In this document: positions 45,026 through 54,077 of the stretch, one piece after another | How positions within the stretch are numbered: the first letter of the stretch is position 1 | Layout of the letters: each line of letters begins with the position of its first letter | Source: Latescibacteria bacterium UBA6620 | GTDB lineage: Bacteria; Latescibacterota; UBA2968 | Length of the DNA stretch: 64,000 bases | Direction of reading: 5' to 3' | Assembly (NCBI GenBank): GCA_002433075.1 | Contig: DJHM01000011.1 | Span: 126,732 to 190,731, forward strand | The notes under the pieces: generated by a model | Database searches by the model: none | Seen by the model: only the letters and a program-made list of their open reading frames with translations | Told to the model about the DNA's origin: nothing | Program-made: the position numbers and the translations under genes

Positions 45026-45397
45026 AGCCAGACTCCTGATTCACCAGGGTGGAAGAGTTTGGACCCGCCAGGCCCGATTGCACGAACCCAAGTCGTTTCG
45101 ATTAGGTTCACCCTCCACAATGCAAAGCCTGTACCCTGCGGGCAGTCCCCGCCCACAATACCACAAGAATATGTTTATTAATGGCTTAACGATGAATCAC
45201 GGGTGGATGATATGGGAAAGATCGGACGAATTTTCCCACTCGAACCCGTTCCGGACACCAAAAGTGCTTGCCACAACTGCGAACCCGTCTATTTTGGCCG
45301 CCTGCCGTCCTGCGAGCCAAACCTGCGCAGAATCGCCCAATCACAGGCATCGAGCGATCGAGTTAAGCGTCAGACATCCGCAACGGAGGACACATTC
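45026..45397. other. divergent intergenic region between fliG and coxS
   Basis: About 370 nt. It includes an AT-rich stretch GAATATGTTTATTAATGG at 45168-45185. A frame open from 45203 ([14 protein letters not shown] and on) runs into coxS, but it lacks a start signal and family similarity, so I treat it as noncoding. It presumably holds both divergent promoters. Confidence 0.45.
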
Positions 45398-45862
45398 GTG
45401 AAGGTCGAGATCACTATCAACGGGGAAAGCCGCGTTCACAACGTGGAACCTCGCACCTTGCTGGTTCACCTGATTCGAGACGTCGTAGGTCTCACGGGGA
45501 CCCACGTAGGGTGCGAAACGAGTCTGTGCGGTGCGTGCACCGTCCTGCTCAACGGCGATGCCGTCAAATCCTGCACATTGCTGGCCGTCCAGGCCGACGG
45601 TCAGGAAATCACCACCATCGAGGGCCTATCTGATGACGGAGAGCTCCATCCCGTCCAGGAAGGCTTCTGGGAGTGTCACGGTCTGCAATGCGGATTCTGC
45701 ACACCGGGAATGATTATGACCGCCGCCCAGCTCCTAGAGCGAAACAAAAGACCGACCGAAGCTGACATCCGAAAGGGCATCGAGGGGAACATCTGCCGGT
45801 GCACCGGGTATCAGCACATCATCGACGCCGTCCAATACGCCGCCAAGAAGATGCGGGCCTGA
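45398..45862 (+). CDS. coxS: aerobic CO/xanthine-dehydrogenase-type [2Fe-2S] subunit
   Basis: The 154-residue iron-sulfur subunit has the plant-ferredoxin cluster [15 protein letters not shown] plus Cys at KSCTLL, and the C-terminal cluster CGFCTPGM and [11 protein letters not shown]. It passes electrons from the molybdenum subunit to FAD. The GTG at 45398 is preceded by CGGAGGACAC; an upstream extension lacks similarity. It is the first of a four-gene S-L-M-G set; the usual M-S-L order differs, as in many form II clusters. Confidence 0.92.
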   Translation: MKVEITINGESRVHNVEPRTLLVHLIRDVVGLTGTHVGCETSLCGACTVLLNGDAVKSCTLLAVQADGQEITTIEGLSDDGELHPVQEGFWECHGLQCGFCTPGMIMTAAQLLERNKRPTEADIRKGIEGNICRCTGYQHIIDAVQYAAKKMRA

Positions 45863-45873
45863 GGAGATCACTT

Positions 45874-48207
45874 ATGCCAGTCGCCAAATCCGTCGGCGCG
45901 CGTATCAAACGGCGAGAGGACCCAAGGCTCATCCAGGGCCTCGCCACCTACGTCGACGACCTTCAGCTACCGGGGATGTGCTACGTGGCGTTCGTGCGCA
46001 GCCCCCACGCCCACGCTAAAATCCAGAGCATCGACACGTCGGCAGCCTCCGCTCTCGACGGCGTCGTCTCCGTCGTCACCGGGGCGGACGTCAATCCCGA
46101 CGTCGGCGGCGTGCCCTGTGCGGCCACCGACTTCCCGAACGTCCAGGTCCCCGAACATCCGGTGCTCGCCGAAGACAAGGTGCGATTCGTCGGAGAGCCT
46201 CTTGCGGCCGTGGTCGCAGTGGATCGCTACGTTGCACAGGACGCCGTCGATCTTGTCGAAGTCGACTACGATCCGCTCGAAGCCGTCTCGGACGCCGAAG
46301 CCGCGTTGGAGCCCGGTTCAGTCAAGCTCTACGACCACTTCGACAGCAACCAGGCATTCACCTGGGATCTCGAAGGCGGTGACGTCGACGCAGGCCTGAA
46401 AGAAGCCGATCGCGTCATCAGCCAGCGATTCATTCACCAGCGTCTGGCCCCCAACCCGATCGAGCCACGGGGCGTTGCCGCCGACTTCAACGCCGGCGAC
46501 GAGCAGCTCACGCTCTGGTCGTCTACGCAAATTCCGCACATCCTCCGCACGCAAGTTGCCCTGATGATCGGACTGAATGAAAACAGAGTCCGAGTCATCG
46601 CCCCTGAAGTCGGGGGTGGATTCGGGTGTAAGTTGAACGTCTACGCGGAGGAAGCCGTCCTCGGACATCTCGCGAAAAAACTCGAGCGCCCGGTCAAATG
46701 GATGGAGAGCCGTCGTGAGAACTTTCTCCACACCATTCACGGCCGCGACCAGCTGGGTGATGTCGAAATCGGGATGAAGAACGACGGCACGATCACGACG
46801 TTGAAGTACAACGTCGTCGCCGACGTCGGTTCCTACTTCCAGCTGCTAACCCCCGCGATTCCGACGTTGACCGGTCTGATGTTGTGCGGTTGCTACCAGA
46901 TCCGAAACGTCTCAATGCATCTTCGTGCCGCATTCACCAACAAAATGTCCACCGACGCCTATCGCGGCGCCGGAAGACCGGAAGCCACCTACATCGTCGA
47001 ACGCATCGTCGACTGTGTTGCAGACGAGCTTGGTCTGGACCCGCTCGAGGTACGTCGCAAGAACTTCATCGTCAAAGACTCGTTCCCGTATGAAACGGGG
47101 ACCGGACTCAGTTACGATAGTGGCGACTACACCATCGCGCTCGACAAGGCCCTCAAGAATGCTGATTACGAAGGATTGAGGAAGAAGCAGGCCGAACTTC
47201 GGGACGAAGGTCGCTACCTCGGGATCGGCCTCTCGACTTACGCAGAGATCTGTGGGATGGGGCCCTCGGCCGCAATGCCGGCTGGCGGTTGGGAATCGGG
47301 TACCGTACGTGTCGACCCCACCGGCAAGGTCACGGTCCTCACGGGAATCAAACCCCACGGCCAGGGCCAAGAGACGACATTTGCACAGCTCATCGCGGAC
47401 GGGCTGGGCGTCGACGTCGACGACGTGAAGATCGTCCACGGAGATACCGATTCGGTCCAGTACGGAACCGGGACCTTCGGCAGCCGCGGAACGGCCGTCG
47501 GGGGAACGGCGATGATTATGGCGATGGAAAAAGTGAAAAAGAAGGTCAAGAAATTCGCCGCGCATATGCTCGAAGCCAACATCGACGACATCGAGCTGGA
47601 GGACGATCGCTACGTCGTCAAAGGGAACCCCGAACGAGGCGTCTCCCTCGCTGACGTATCCGGCCACGCCCATCGCGGCATCGATATGCCAGAGGACACC
47701 GAGCCGGGCCTCGCCGAATCCCACTTCTTCGAGCCGTCGAACTTTACCTACCCGTTCGGAACGCACATTGCCGTCGTCGAGGTCGACAAGGACACCGGCG
47801 AGGTCGACATCCAGCGCTACGTCGCCGTCGACGACGTCGGCAACATCATCAATCCGATGATCGTCGAGGGCCAGATCCACGGCGGTATCGTCCAGGGTCT
47901 CGGTCAGGCCCTCTACGAGGAAGTCATCTACGACGAGTCGGGTCAGGTCCTCACGGGCACGTTTATGGATTACACGATGCCCAAAGCCCATTTCTTCCCG
48001 CGGTTTGAGCTCGACAACACGGTGACACCCACGCCGGTCAACCCGATGGGCGTGAAAGGTGTCGGCGAGGCGGGCACCATCGGTTCGACCCCCGCTATCG
48101 TAAACGCCGTCATCGACGCGCTCAAGCCCTTCGGGGTTCGCCACATCGATATGCCGCTCAGACCCGAAAAGCTCTGGCGCCTGATGAACGGAGGAGAATC
48201 GTCATGA
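45874..48207 (+). CDS. coxL: form II CO-dehydrogenase-like molybdenum subunit
   Basis: The 777-residue molybdopterin-cytosine-dinucleotide-binding subunit has the start VGARIKRREDPRLIQGLATY, GGGFGCKLNVYAEE, GVGEAGTIGSTPAI and KPHGQGQETTFAQLI. The active-site loop reads AYRGAGRPEATY, the form II signature; true CO oxidisers (form I) have AYxCSFR. So the substrate may be CO only weakly, or a purine, aldehyde or other heterocycle. Start ATG at 45874 with GGAG upstream, 12 nt after coxS. The stop overlaps coxM by 4 nt. Confidence 0.94.
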   Translation: MPVAKSVGARIKRREDPRLIQGLATYVDDLQLPGMCYVAFVRSPHAHAKIQSIDTSAASALDGVVSVVTGADVNPDVGGVPCAATDFPNVQVPEHPVLAEDKVRFVGEPLAAVVAVDRYVAQDAVDLVEVDYDPLEAVSDAEAALEPGSVKLYDHFDSNQAFTWDLEGGDVDAGLKEADRVISQRFIHQRLAPNPIEPRGVAADFNAGDEQLTLWSSTQIPHILRTQVALMIGLNENRVRVIAPEVGGGFGCKLNVYAEEAVLGHLAKKLERPVKWMESRRENFLHTIHGRDQLGDVEIGMKNDGTITTLKYNVVADVGSYFQLLTPAIPTLTGLMLCGCYQIRNVSMHLRAAFTNKMSTDAYRGAGRPEATYIVERIVDCVADELGLDPLEVRRKNFIVKDSFPYETGTGLSYDSGDYTIALDKALKNADYEGLRKKQAELRDEGRYLGIGLSTYAEICGMGPSAAMPAGGWESGTVRVDPTGKVTVLTGIKPHGQGQETTFAQLIADGLGVDVDDVKIVHGDTDSVQYGTGTFGSRGTAVGGTAMIMAMEKVKKKVKKFAAHMLEANIDDIELEDDRYVVKGNPERGVSLADVSGHAHRGIDMPEDTEPGLAESHFFEPSNFTYPFGTHIAVVEVDKDTGEVDIQRYVAVDDVGNIINPMIVEGQIHGGIVQGLGQALYEEVIYDESGQVLTGTFMDYTMPKAHFFPRFELDNTVTPTPVNPMGVKGVGEAGTIGSTPAIVNAVIDALKPFGVRHIDMPLRPEKLWRLMNGGESS

Positions 48208-49073
48208 TCCCCGGCACCTTCGACTACCACGCGCCAAAGACCCTCAAGAAGGCCGTCAGTCTCCTCAACGAGCACGAGGATGCCAAAATACTGGCAGGCG
48301 GTCACAGCCTCATCCCGCTGATGAAGCTCCGCTTCGCCGCGCCCGCGGTCGTCATCGACATCGGGCGTGTCTCCGGAATCAGCCGGATTCGTATTTCGGA
48401 CGGTCACATTCAAATCGGCGCGCTCACGACGCACCACACGATCGGCAGCAACGCCCGCCTGCGGCGCGTCTGCCCGGTCCTCCCCGAGACCGCCAACGAG
48501 ATCGGCGATCTCCAGGTCCGCAATCGCGGAACCCTCGGCGGAAGTGTCGTCCACGCCGATCCCGCCGCAGATTGGCCCGCCGCAATGATGGCTCTACGCG
48601 CTTCTTTCGAAGTCGCGGGGCCCAGCGGCACGCGAGAGGTCTCCGCCAGCGATTTCTTTGTCGATATGATGACGACCACGATCGGCGACGGAGAGATCCT
48701 TTCGCAAATCCGGATCCCCGAGCCGCCGGCCGGCTCCGGAAGCGCCTACGCAAAGATGCACCAGTCGGCTTCCGGCTTCGCCATCACAGGCGTCGCGGCC
48801 CAACTCACGCTCGACGAATCGGGCAACGTCAGTGCGGCCGGGGTCGGCGTCACGGGCGTCGCTCCGATCGCTTACACGGCGTCTGCGGTCGAGGACGCGC
48901 TCGTGGGCAAGGCGCCCGATGAAGGCGCCATCGCGGCCGCCGCCGCCCTTGCGGCCGACGGTGTCCAGGACGCCAACGAGGACCACCACGCTTCAGGCGA
49001 GTATCGGATGCACCTGGCCACAGTCCTCGCCAGCCGTGCACTCGCCAGCGCAGCCGAACGCGCGAAGAGCTGA
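48204..49073 (+). CDS. coxM: CO/xanthine-dehydrogenase-type FAD subunit
   Basis: The 289-residue FAD-binding subunit has the two family motifs AGGHSLIPLMKLRFA (about 32-46) and NRGTLGGSVVHADPAADWPA (about 109-128). The C-terminal CO_deh_flav_C domain includes SAYAKMHQSASGFAITGVAA. It accepts electrons from CoxS. ATGA overlap with coxL (48204) implies coupled translation. Confidence 0.93.
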   Translation: MIPGTFDYHAPKTLKKAVSLLNEHEDAKILAGGHSLIPLMKLRFAAPAVVIDIGRVSGISRIRISDGHIQIGALTTHHTIGSNARLRRVCPVLPETANEIGDLQVRNRGTLGGSVVHADPAADWPAAMMALRASFEVAGPSGTREVSASDFFVDMMTTTIGDGEILSQIRIPEPPAGSGSAYAKMHQSASGFAITGVAAQLTLDESGNVSAAGVGVTGVAPIAYTASAVEDALVGKAPDEGAIAAAAALAADGVQDANEDHHASGEYRMHLATVLASRALASAAERAKS

Positions 49074-49086
49074 ACGTCGCCACTAC

Positions 49087-49135
49087 ACGAAAGACACGAA
49101 GGGGCCCTGACGGCTTCCCCTTCGTGTCTTTTCGT
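49087..49135 (+). terminator. long hairpin built of ACGAAA/ACACGAA words
   Basis: ACGAAAGACACGAAGGGG and CCCCTTCGTGTCTTTTCGT flank a 12-nt loop, with T-rich sequence after. It lies between coxM and coxG and may attenuate transcription into coxG. The CACGAAAGACACGAA wording is a reiterated intergenic string like those elsewhere in the window. Confidence 0.6.
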
Positions 49136-49164
49136 TTCTTGCCCCCGGAGGTCATCAGGGCTTC

Positions 49165-49665
49165 ATGAAAATCACCGGCACACATCAGATATCCGCAGCC
49201 CGCGATCGAGTTTTCACCGTGCTCACCGATCCCGAGTGTCTCGCCCGGGTCATGCCGGGGTGCAAGGGCCTGGAGTCGACGGGCGATGGCGCCTATTCCA
49301 TCCACCTCGCGGCCGGGGTCGGTCCCATCAAGGGCGAATACGCGGGTACGGTTCAGCTCACCGACATCGAAGCCCCTTCGAGCTATCGAATGCTTGTGGA
49401 CGCGAAGGGCAAAACCGGTTTCGTCAAGGGGGAGGGAAAGGTCGAACTCGTCGAAGACGGCGACGCCACGACCGTCATCTACGAGGGCGACGTCACGCTG
49501 GGCGGCCCGGTCGCGGCCGTCGGACAGCGGATGCACAGCAGTGCGGCCAAGTTGATGACGCGCCAGCTGTTCGGTGCGATCGAAGCGGAAGCCACCGCCG
49601 AAGAGGGTGAGGATGTGAAGCACAGCATCATCCGCAATACCCTGCGAGGCCTTCGGAGCAAGTAA
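49165..49665 (+). CDS. coxG: CoxG-like SRPBCC protein
   Basis: The 166-residue START/SRPBCC-fold protein starts MKITGTHQISAARDRVFTVL and carries MPGCKGLESTGDGAYSI and GPIKGEYAGTVQLTDIE, the CoxG pattern. In Oligotropha CoxG anchors CO dehydrogenase at the membrane; here the C-terminal membrane helix of long CoxG is missing. It is downstream of coxSLM after a hairpin. The maturation AAA protein CoxD and CoxEF are not present. Confidence 0.88.
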   Translation: MKITGTHQISAARDRVFTVLTDPECLARVMPGCKGLESTGDGAYSIHLAAGVGPIKGEYAGTVQLTDIEAPSSYRMLVDAKGKTGFVKGEGKVELVEDGDATTVIYEGDVTLGGPVAAVGQRMHSSAAKLMTRQLFGAIEAEATAEEGEDVKHSIIRNTLRGLRSK

Positions 49666-49712
49666 CCGGCGACCCCGCCCGAATCTTTTTTCTACCCTGA
49701 TCGGTCACTCAT

Positions 49713-50072
49713 ATGCCCTTCATCGACTGGAACGCGATCCCCACGAACGAAGTCGCCCCCGGGGTACGAATCCGTGCACCTTTCGGGGAGAATCTGATGA
49801 TCTCCCTCCTCGAAATGGACGAGGGCGCCGTCGTCAATCGTCACAGTCACCCCCACGAACAGGGCGGCATTATGCTGGAAGGCACGATGGAACTCAGCAT
49901 CGGTGACGAGACGCGGCTCGTCGAACCGGGAGAGGCCTACCTCATTCCCCCCCACGTGCCCCATCGCGCCGTGGCTGTTGGAGGAAGCGCCAGGGCCCTC
50001 GATATTTTTAGTCCTGTACGAGAGGACTACGTCGACCTCGCAAACAGCTACATTCCTCCGGACGATGCCTAG
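49713..50072 (+). CDS. cupin-domain protein
   Basis: The 119-residue single cupin has motif 1 [18 protein letters not shown] (His, His, Gln/Glu, Glu; about 46-63) and motif 2 [15 protein letters not shown] (His; about 88-102), so metal binding is likely. Enzymatic role unknown. It is 47 nt downstream of coxG on the same strand and may belong to that transcript. Confidence 0.85.
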   Translation: MPFIDWNAIPTNEVAPGVRIRAPFGENLMISLLEMDEGAVVNRHSHPHEQGGIMLEGTMELSIGDETRLVEPGEAYLIPPHVPHRAVAVGGSARALDIFSPVREDYVDLANSYIPPDDA

Positions 50073-50141
50073 CACCCTTGACGCGAAAGGCAAGATCCGT
50101 CATCCTCATAGAGTACCTGCCAACCCCATCGATCGGCCCTC

Positions 50142-50431
50142 GTGACCAACGTCCTCTACCAGATCATCGCCGTCATCTTGGTCCTTGCCGGGCTCGCCGT
50201 CGTGCCTTTGCCGGTTCCGTTCGGCGCGCTGATGATCGCCCTCGGGTTGACGATTCTGATCGGGAACAGCCGTGCGTTCACGGCCTTCGTCGGGGTCGTC
50301 GGAGACGTCACGCCAGCCTGTACCGCGCTCTGCAGGCCCTGGAACGATCGACACCCAGAAGTATCCGCACCGTCCTCGAACGGTCCGACCCGTACACCGA
50401 CGATCAACACCCCAAGCAACAGGCGGACTAA
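50142..50431 (+). pseudogene. small two-helix membrane protein with frameshift
   Basis: From a GTG at 50142 the frame encodes LYQIIAVILVLAGLAVVPLP and FGALMIALGLTILIG, two membrane helices. It then loses sense in frame, while a -1 frame gives a plausible basic/acidic tail, RHASLYRALQALERSTP ... SDPYTDDQHP, ending with TAA at 50429-50431. One added G in the GGGG at 50292-50295 joins the two. Family not recognised, though the helix pair resembles small inner-membrane (PGPGW-type) proteins. It may be intact in reality if the consensus dropped a base. Confidence 0.5.
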
Positions 50432-50439
50432 CCGCACGC

Positions 50440-50468
50440 TTGACTCGTTTCACCTGCTCTTCTATTTT
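50440..50468 (+). promoter_or_regulatory. sigma70-type promoter for the pheS T-box leader
   Basis: TTGACT (50440-50445) and TATTTT (50463-50468) are separated by 17 nt. The predicted start site at about 50475 gives the expected 5' end of the T-box leader. Confidence 0.65.
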
Positions 50469-50474
50469 CTGCCC

Positions 50475-50802
50475 AAAGCAACGACGGAGAAAAGTACGCC
50501 GTCTCCAGCCTCACGAGGGAGCGGGTGCCGTGACTGTGAGCACCCGCGAGGTATGCACGGTCGAAGTTCACTCCCGAGCTGCTCAGCTGAATGCTCCTGG
50601 ATCTCCGGGAGCGGGGCTTCGCGAGCAGAGCTCGCACCCAGCCGCCGGAAGCGGCCATAGGTTGAGCCGGAATCGTTCCACGTGATCGGAGCGGGCAGTG
50701 ATGGCTGCGTAGAGTGGCGGGGCCGGTCGTCGGCATCGCAATTAGGGTGGTACCGCGGAAGAGGCTCTTTCGTCCCTAAATGGACGGAGGAGCGTTTTTT
50801 GT
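50475..50802 (+). promoter_or_regulatory. T-box riboswitch (Phe specifier UUC)
   Basis: The leader contains the canonical T-box sequence AGGGTGGTACCGCGG at 50744-50758. Stem I has the AGTA of the specifier-loop S-turn at 50493-50496 and GAA at 50563-50565, followed by the candidate specifier TTC (Phe) at 50567-50569 and a purine. Such leaders read the charging state of the cognate tRNA: uncharged tRNA-Phe pairs with the specifier and with the T-box bulge, favouring the antiterminator. The GC-rich hairpins between 50580 and 50740 correspond to the intervening stems. The downstream gene is pheS, so specifier and gene agree. Confidence 0.92.
50763..50800 (+). terminator. T-box-controlled intrinsic terminator
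   Basis: GCTC-TTTCGTCC pairs with GGACGGA-GGAGC around CTAAAT, followed by GTTTTTT. It follows the T-box motif directly and would be disrupted by antiterminator pairing. It lies 22 nt upstream of the pheS ATG. Confidence 0.9.
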
Positions 50803-50822
50803 TATGACCCCGAGGAAAACCG

Positions 50823-52379
50823 ATGGCTGACTTCGATCTGACATCACTGCACGCGCTCGAAATCAAAACCCTTCGTGGGTTCACCCAGGCACCCGAAACC
50901 ACCCAATCGGATGCCGACCTCGAGGCCTCCTCGGGTCTTGAGGCGGGTCAACTTCGACGCGCAGTCGAGTGGCTCGTGTCCAAGTCGCTCCTGGCCGTGA
51001 CATCGGAAGAAGCGCGGATATCGGTCTCCCTCAGCGACCAGGGCAAACGTTTCCTCGAAGTGGGCGGCACCCCGGAGTCCGAACTCCTCCGCCGGGCTAC
51101 CGAAGGCTCGGTCACCCTCGGCGATCTCCAGGGCGACGATCGATTCGACCGCGGAGACTGGGGCAGTGCATTCGGCTCGCTGAAAAAGGAAGGCATCATC
51201 GACAGCGACGGGCCCCACATCGTCTTGAAGGATGCGGAGCGGGCCGCTTTCCATACGGAAACCATCGTCGACGGTCTGATCGGGCGATTCCGCGAAGATC
51301 CGGAAGCCACGGTCTCGATCGAAACGTTCTCGGGCGAACTCAGGGCGCACATCGAAGAATCCGCGACGGGGCGGGGAAAGGGCAAATCCCCGGTCCGCCT
51401 GAGCGAACAAACCGTGCGGGAATACGCGTTGACCGACGACGGTCGTGAAACCCTGACCGCGGTTCTCGACCAGAATCTGACCGGCGAAGAGGTCAGCCGG
51501 CTCACCCCTGAGATGATCCAGGTCGGAGCGTGGAAACAGGTCGGCTTCCGTCGGTACGATCTGTCGATCCGCCCCCCACGCATCCAGACCGGACGTCACC
51601 ATCCGTATCGCGCCTACCTCGATCAGGTCCGCCGCAAGCTATTGTCGCTCGGGTTCGAAGAGATGAAGGGGCCCCTGGTCGAGACCGAATTCTGGAATAT
51701 GGACGCGCTCTTTATGCCCCAGTTCCACGCGGCACGAAACATCCACGATGCCTATTTCGTCAGCGATCCCAGCGAGTCCCAGGGTCCGGAAGAACCGCAC
51801 TTCAGCGCCGTCGGTCGCGCGCACCGGGACGGAGGCGACACGGGGTCTCGCGGATGGCGCTATCCATTCGATCCCGAGCGATCCCGTCGTCTTCTGATGC
51901 GGACACAGGGTACCGCTCTGTCCGCCCGAACTCTCGCGGGAGGACCGAACATCCCCGGCAAATACTTCGCGATTGCCCGCTGCTTCCGTCCGGACGAGAT
52001 CGACGCGACACACGGTGCCGAGTTCAACCAGGTCGAAGGCATCGTCCTCGGCGGATCTATCAACTTTCAATCCCTGCTGGGCCTGTTGAAACTCTTCGCC
52101 CTCGAAGTCGCCGAGGCCGAGGAGGTTCGCTACGTGCCCGACTACTTCCCGTTCACCGAACCCTCAGTCGAGCTTCAGGCCAAGCATCCCACGCTCGGAT
52201 GGATCGAACTCGGTGGAGCGGGGCTCTTTCGTCCCGAACTGACTGCGCCCCTGGGCGTTGACGTTCCCGTTATTGCCTGGGGATTAGGGGTCGATCGAAT
52301 GGCGATGGTATCCCTGGGCGTCAGCGACATCCGCGATCTGTTCAGTACCGACCTCGACTATCTACGAAACCAGAAATAG
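50823..52379 (+). CDS. pheS: phenylalanyl-tRNA synthetase alpha chain, archaeal/eukaryotic type
   Basis: At 518 residues this is much longer than usual bacterial PheS (about 330). The first 230 residues are winged-helix-like domains (QSDADLEASSGLEAGQLRRA) typical of the archaeal/cytosolic enzyme. The catalytic core follows: GRHHPYRAYLDQVRRKLLSL, EFWNMDALFMPQFHAARN, TQGTALSARTLAG, and GLGVDRMAMVSLG (motif 3). It charges tRNA-Phe in the cytoplasm as an alpha2beta2 enzyme with PheT. The ATG at 50823 is preceded by GAGGAAAA and sits 22 nt after the T-box terminator. Confidence 0.95.
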   Translation: MADFDLTSLHALEIKTLRGFTQAPETTQSDADLEASSGLEAGQLRRAVEWLVSKSLLAVTSEEARISVSLSDQGKRFLEVGGTPESELLRRATEGSVTLGDLQGDDRFDRGDWGSAFGSLKKEGIIDSDGPHIVLKDAERAAFHTETIVDGLIGRFREDPEATVSIETFSGELRAHIEESATGRGKGKSPVRLSEQTVREYALTDDGRETLTAVLDQNLTGEEVSRLTPEMIQVGAWKQVGFRRYDLSIRPPRIQTGRHHPYRAYLDQVRRKLLSLGFEEMKGPLVETEFWNMDALFMPQFHAARNIHDAYFVSDPSESQGPEEPHFSAVGRAHRDGGDTGSRGWRYPFDPERSRRLLMRTQGTALSARTLAGGPNIPGKYFAIARCFRPDEIDATHGAEFNQVEGIVLGGSINFQSLLGLLKLFALEVAEAEEVRYVPDYFPFTEPSVELQAKHPTLGWIELGGAGLFRPELTAPLGVDVPVIAWGLGVDRMAMVSLGVSDIRDLFSTDLDYLRNQK

Positions 52380-52397
52380 GACGACCGAAAGGTTCTG

Positions 52398-54077
52398 ATG
52401 CCCACGATATCAGTCACCAAACAAGATCTCGAGCGCCTGGCCGGGAAGACCTACCCGCTTCCCGAACTCGAAGTTGCGCTCGAATTCGCCAAAGCCGAGG
52501 TCAAGGTCGAGGGCGACGAACTACGGGTTCAGCTCAAGGACACCAACCGACCCGACCTCTGGTGCACGGAAGGTCTCGGGCGCACCCTCAAGGGCTACCG
52601 CGAGGGAGAGTACGCCCCCTACCCTTTCTTCTCCGCGTCGGCCGATGAGGATCATCGAATCGAGGTCGATCCCGAACTCGAACACGTCAGGCCTTTCGTG
52701 TCCGGATTCGCCTGTCGTAACGTCCAGATCGACGACAACGCCCTCAAGCAGTTGATCGAAACCCAGGAGCGTCTCGCCGAAAACTACGGTCGGGGTCGAA
52801 GCTCGATCGCCATCGGGATTTACGACGCTTCAGACATTGTCTATCCCATTCGCTACGAAGCGGTGTCTCCAGACACCCGGTTCACGCCGCTCCAAGCGAC
52901 TTCGGAGATGAGTCTTCGCCAAATTCTGACGGACCATCCGACCGGGCAGACCTACGCACACCTCCTCGAAGGCTTCGCGGCCTATCCGCTTCTTCGCGAT
53001 GCGCGCGGCGAAGTGCTGTCAATGCCGCCGGTCGTCAACAGTGCGTCTCTCGGCCGGGTCGAGGCAGGCGACACGCATCTCTTCGTGGAGGCGACTGGAA
53101 CCGTCCTCGATCACGTGCTCCACACGATGGCCATCTTCGCTGCCAACCTCGCCGATCGGGGGGCAACGATCGAACCCGTCGTCACCCACTATCCTTACGA
53201 TACACCGCGGGGCCGGCAGATCCAGAGTCCGGTCGATATGGCCATCGAGACAACCGCGACGCTCCCCCAGGTTCACGATACGGCTGGCACAGCGCTGGAC
53301 CCGAAACAGATCGAGACTGCGCTCACGAAGATGGGCTACCGTGACGTCACCACGTCGGATGAATCCGTCACTGCGACCCCACCTCCGTATCGTGACGACT
53401 TGCTGCACCCCGTGGACATGATCGAAGACATCATCATCGGCGTGGGCTACGAGACCTTCGATGCGGTAATGCCTCGGGACTTCACGATTGGAAAGGCTGC
53501 TCCTCAGGAAGATCTGTCCGACCGCATTCGCCACCTCCTCGTAGGATGCGGATTCCAGGAACTCTTCCTCCCCGTGCTTGGATCGCTCGACAACCAGACC
53601 CGCCGGATCCGGAACGACGATGCACCCGCCATCGTCATCGCCAACCCGATGTCCGAGCACTACGGGTGTGCACGCTGGTCGTTGATTCCCGGCTTGCTCA
53701 GCGTCGAGGAGACGAGCCGGCGCGCCATCTACCCCCACCGGATATTCGAAGTTGGCGAAGTGGCGCGGAAAGACCCGGACCACGCCTACGGATCCAGAAC
53801 GGATGTCCTCGTGGCCGCGATGGAAGCATCCGAAGACGCGAACCTGTCGGGCATTCAAAGCTATCTCGAAGCGATCGCCTACTATTCGGGCTTCGAATAC
53901 GAACTCAGACCCATCGATCACCCGACCTATCTGCCTGGGCGCGCCGGCGAGGTCGTCAGTAACGGGCAGGCCTACGGAATGATCGGCGAGATTCATCCGG
54001 AAGTACTCGAAAACTGGGGTATCGCTGTCCCCGTCAGCGTATTCGAAGTCGACATTGCCATTGCAGATCGAGCATAG
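52398..54077 (+). CDS. pheT: phenylalanyl-tRNA synthetase beta chain, archaeal/eukaryotic type
   Basis: The 559-residue beta chain is of the short archaeal type (bacterial PheT is about 800). It has ISVTKQDLERLAGKTYPLPE, the B3/B4-like RGRSSIAIGIYDASDI, the editing-domain region YAHLLEGFAAYPLLRDA, and the B5 DNA-binding-like YPYDTPRGRQIQSP. The class II-like remnant core is VLGSLDNQTRRIRNDDAPAI. The N-terminal tRNA-binding EMAP-like domain and C-terminal anticodon-binding domain of bacterial PheT are absent, as expected for this type. It is 18 nt after pheS and shares its T-box. Confidence 0.94.
   Translation: MPTISVTKQDLERLAGKTYPLPELEVALEFAKAEVKVEGDELRVQLKDTNRPDLWCTEGLGRTLKGYREGEYAPYPFFSASADEDHRIEVDPELEHVRPFVSGFACRNVQIDDNALKQLIETQERLAENYGRGRSSIAIGIYDASDIVYPIRYEAVSPDTRFTPLQATSEMSLRQILTDHPTGQTYAHLLEGFAAYPLLRDARGEVLSMPPVVNSASLGRVEAGDTHLFVEATGTVLDHVLHTMAIFAANLADRGATIEPVVTHYPYDTPRGRQIQSPVDMAIETTATLPQVHDTAGTALDPKQIETALTKMGYRDVTTSDESVTATPPPYRDDLLHPVDMIEDIIIGVGYETFDAVMPRDFTIGKAAPQEDLSDRIRHLLVGCGFQELFLPVLGSLDNQTRRIRNDDAPAIVIANPMSEHYGCARWSLIPGLLSVEETSRRAIYPHRIFEVGEVARKDPDHAYGSRTDVLVAAMEASEDANLSGIQSYLEAIAYYSGFEYELRPIDHPTYLPGRAGEVVSNGQAYGMIGEIHPEVLENWGIAVPVSVFEVDIAIADRA

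Noticed and set aside
45203..45397. N-terminal extension of coxS
   Set aside because: No start signal, and the family start aligns at the GTG with a good ribosome-binding site at 45398.
46912..48144. 410-codon minus-strand frame within coxL
   Set aside because: Entirely inside coxL, whose sense-strand motifs are unambiguous.
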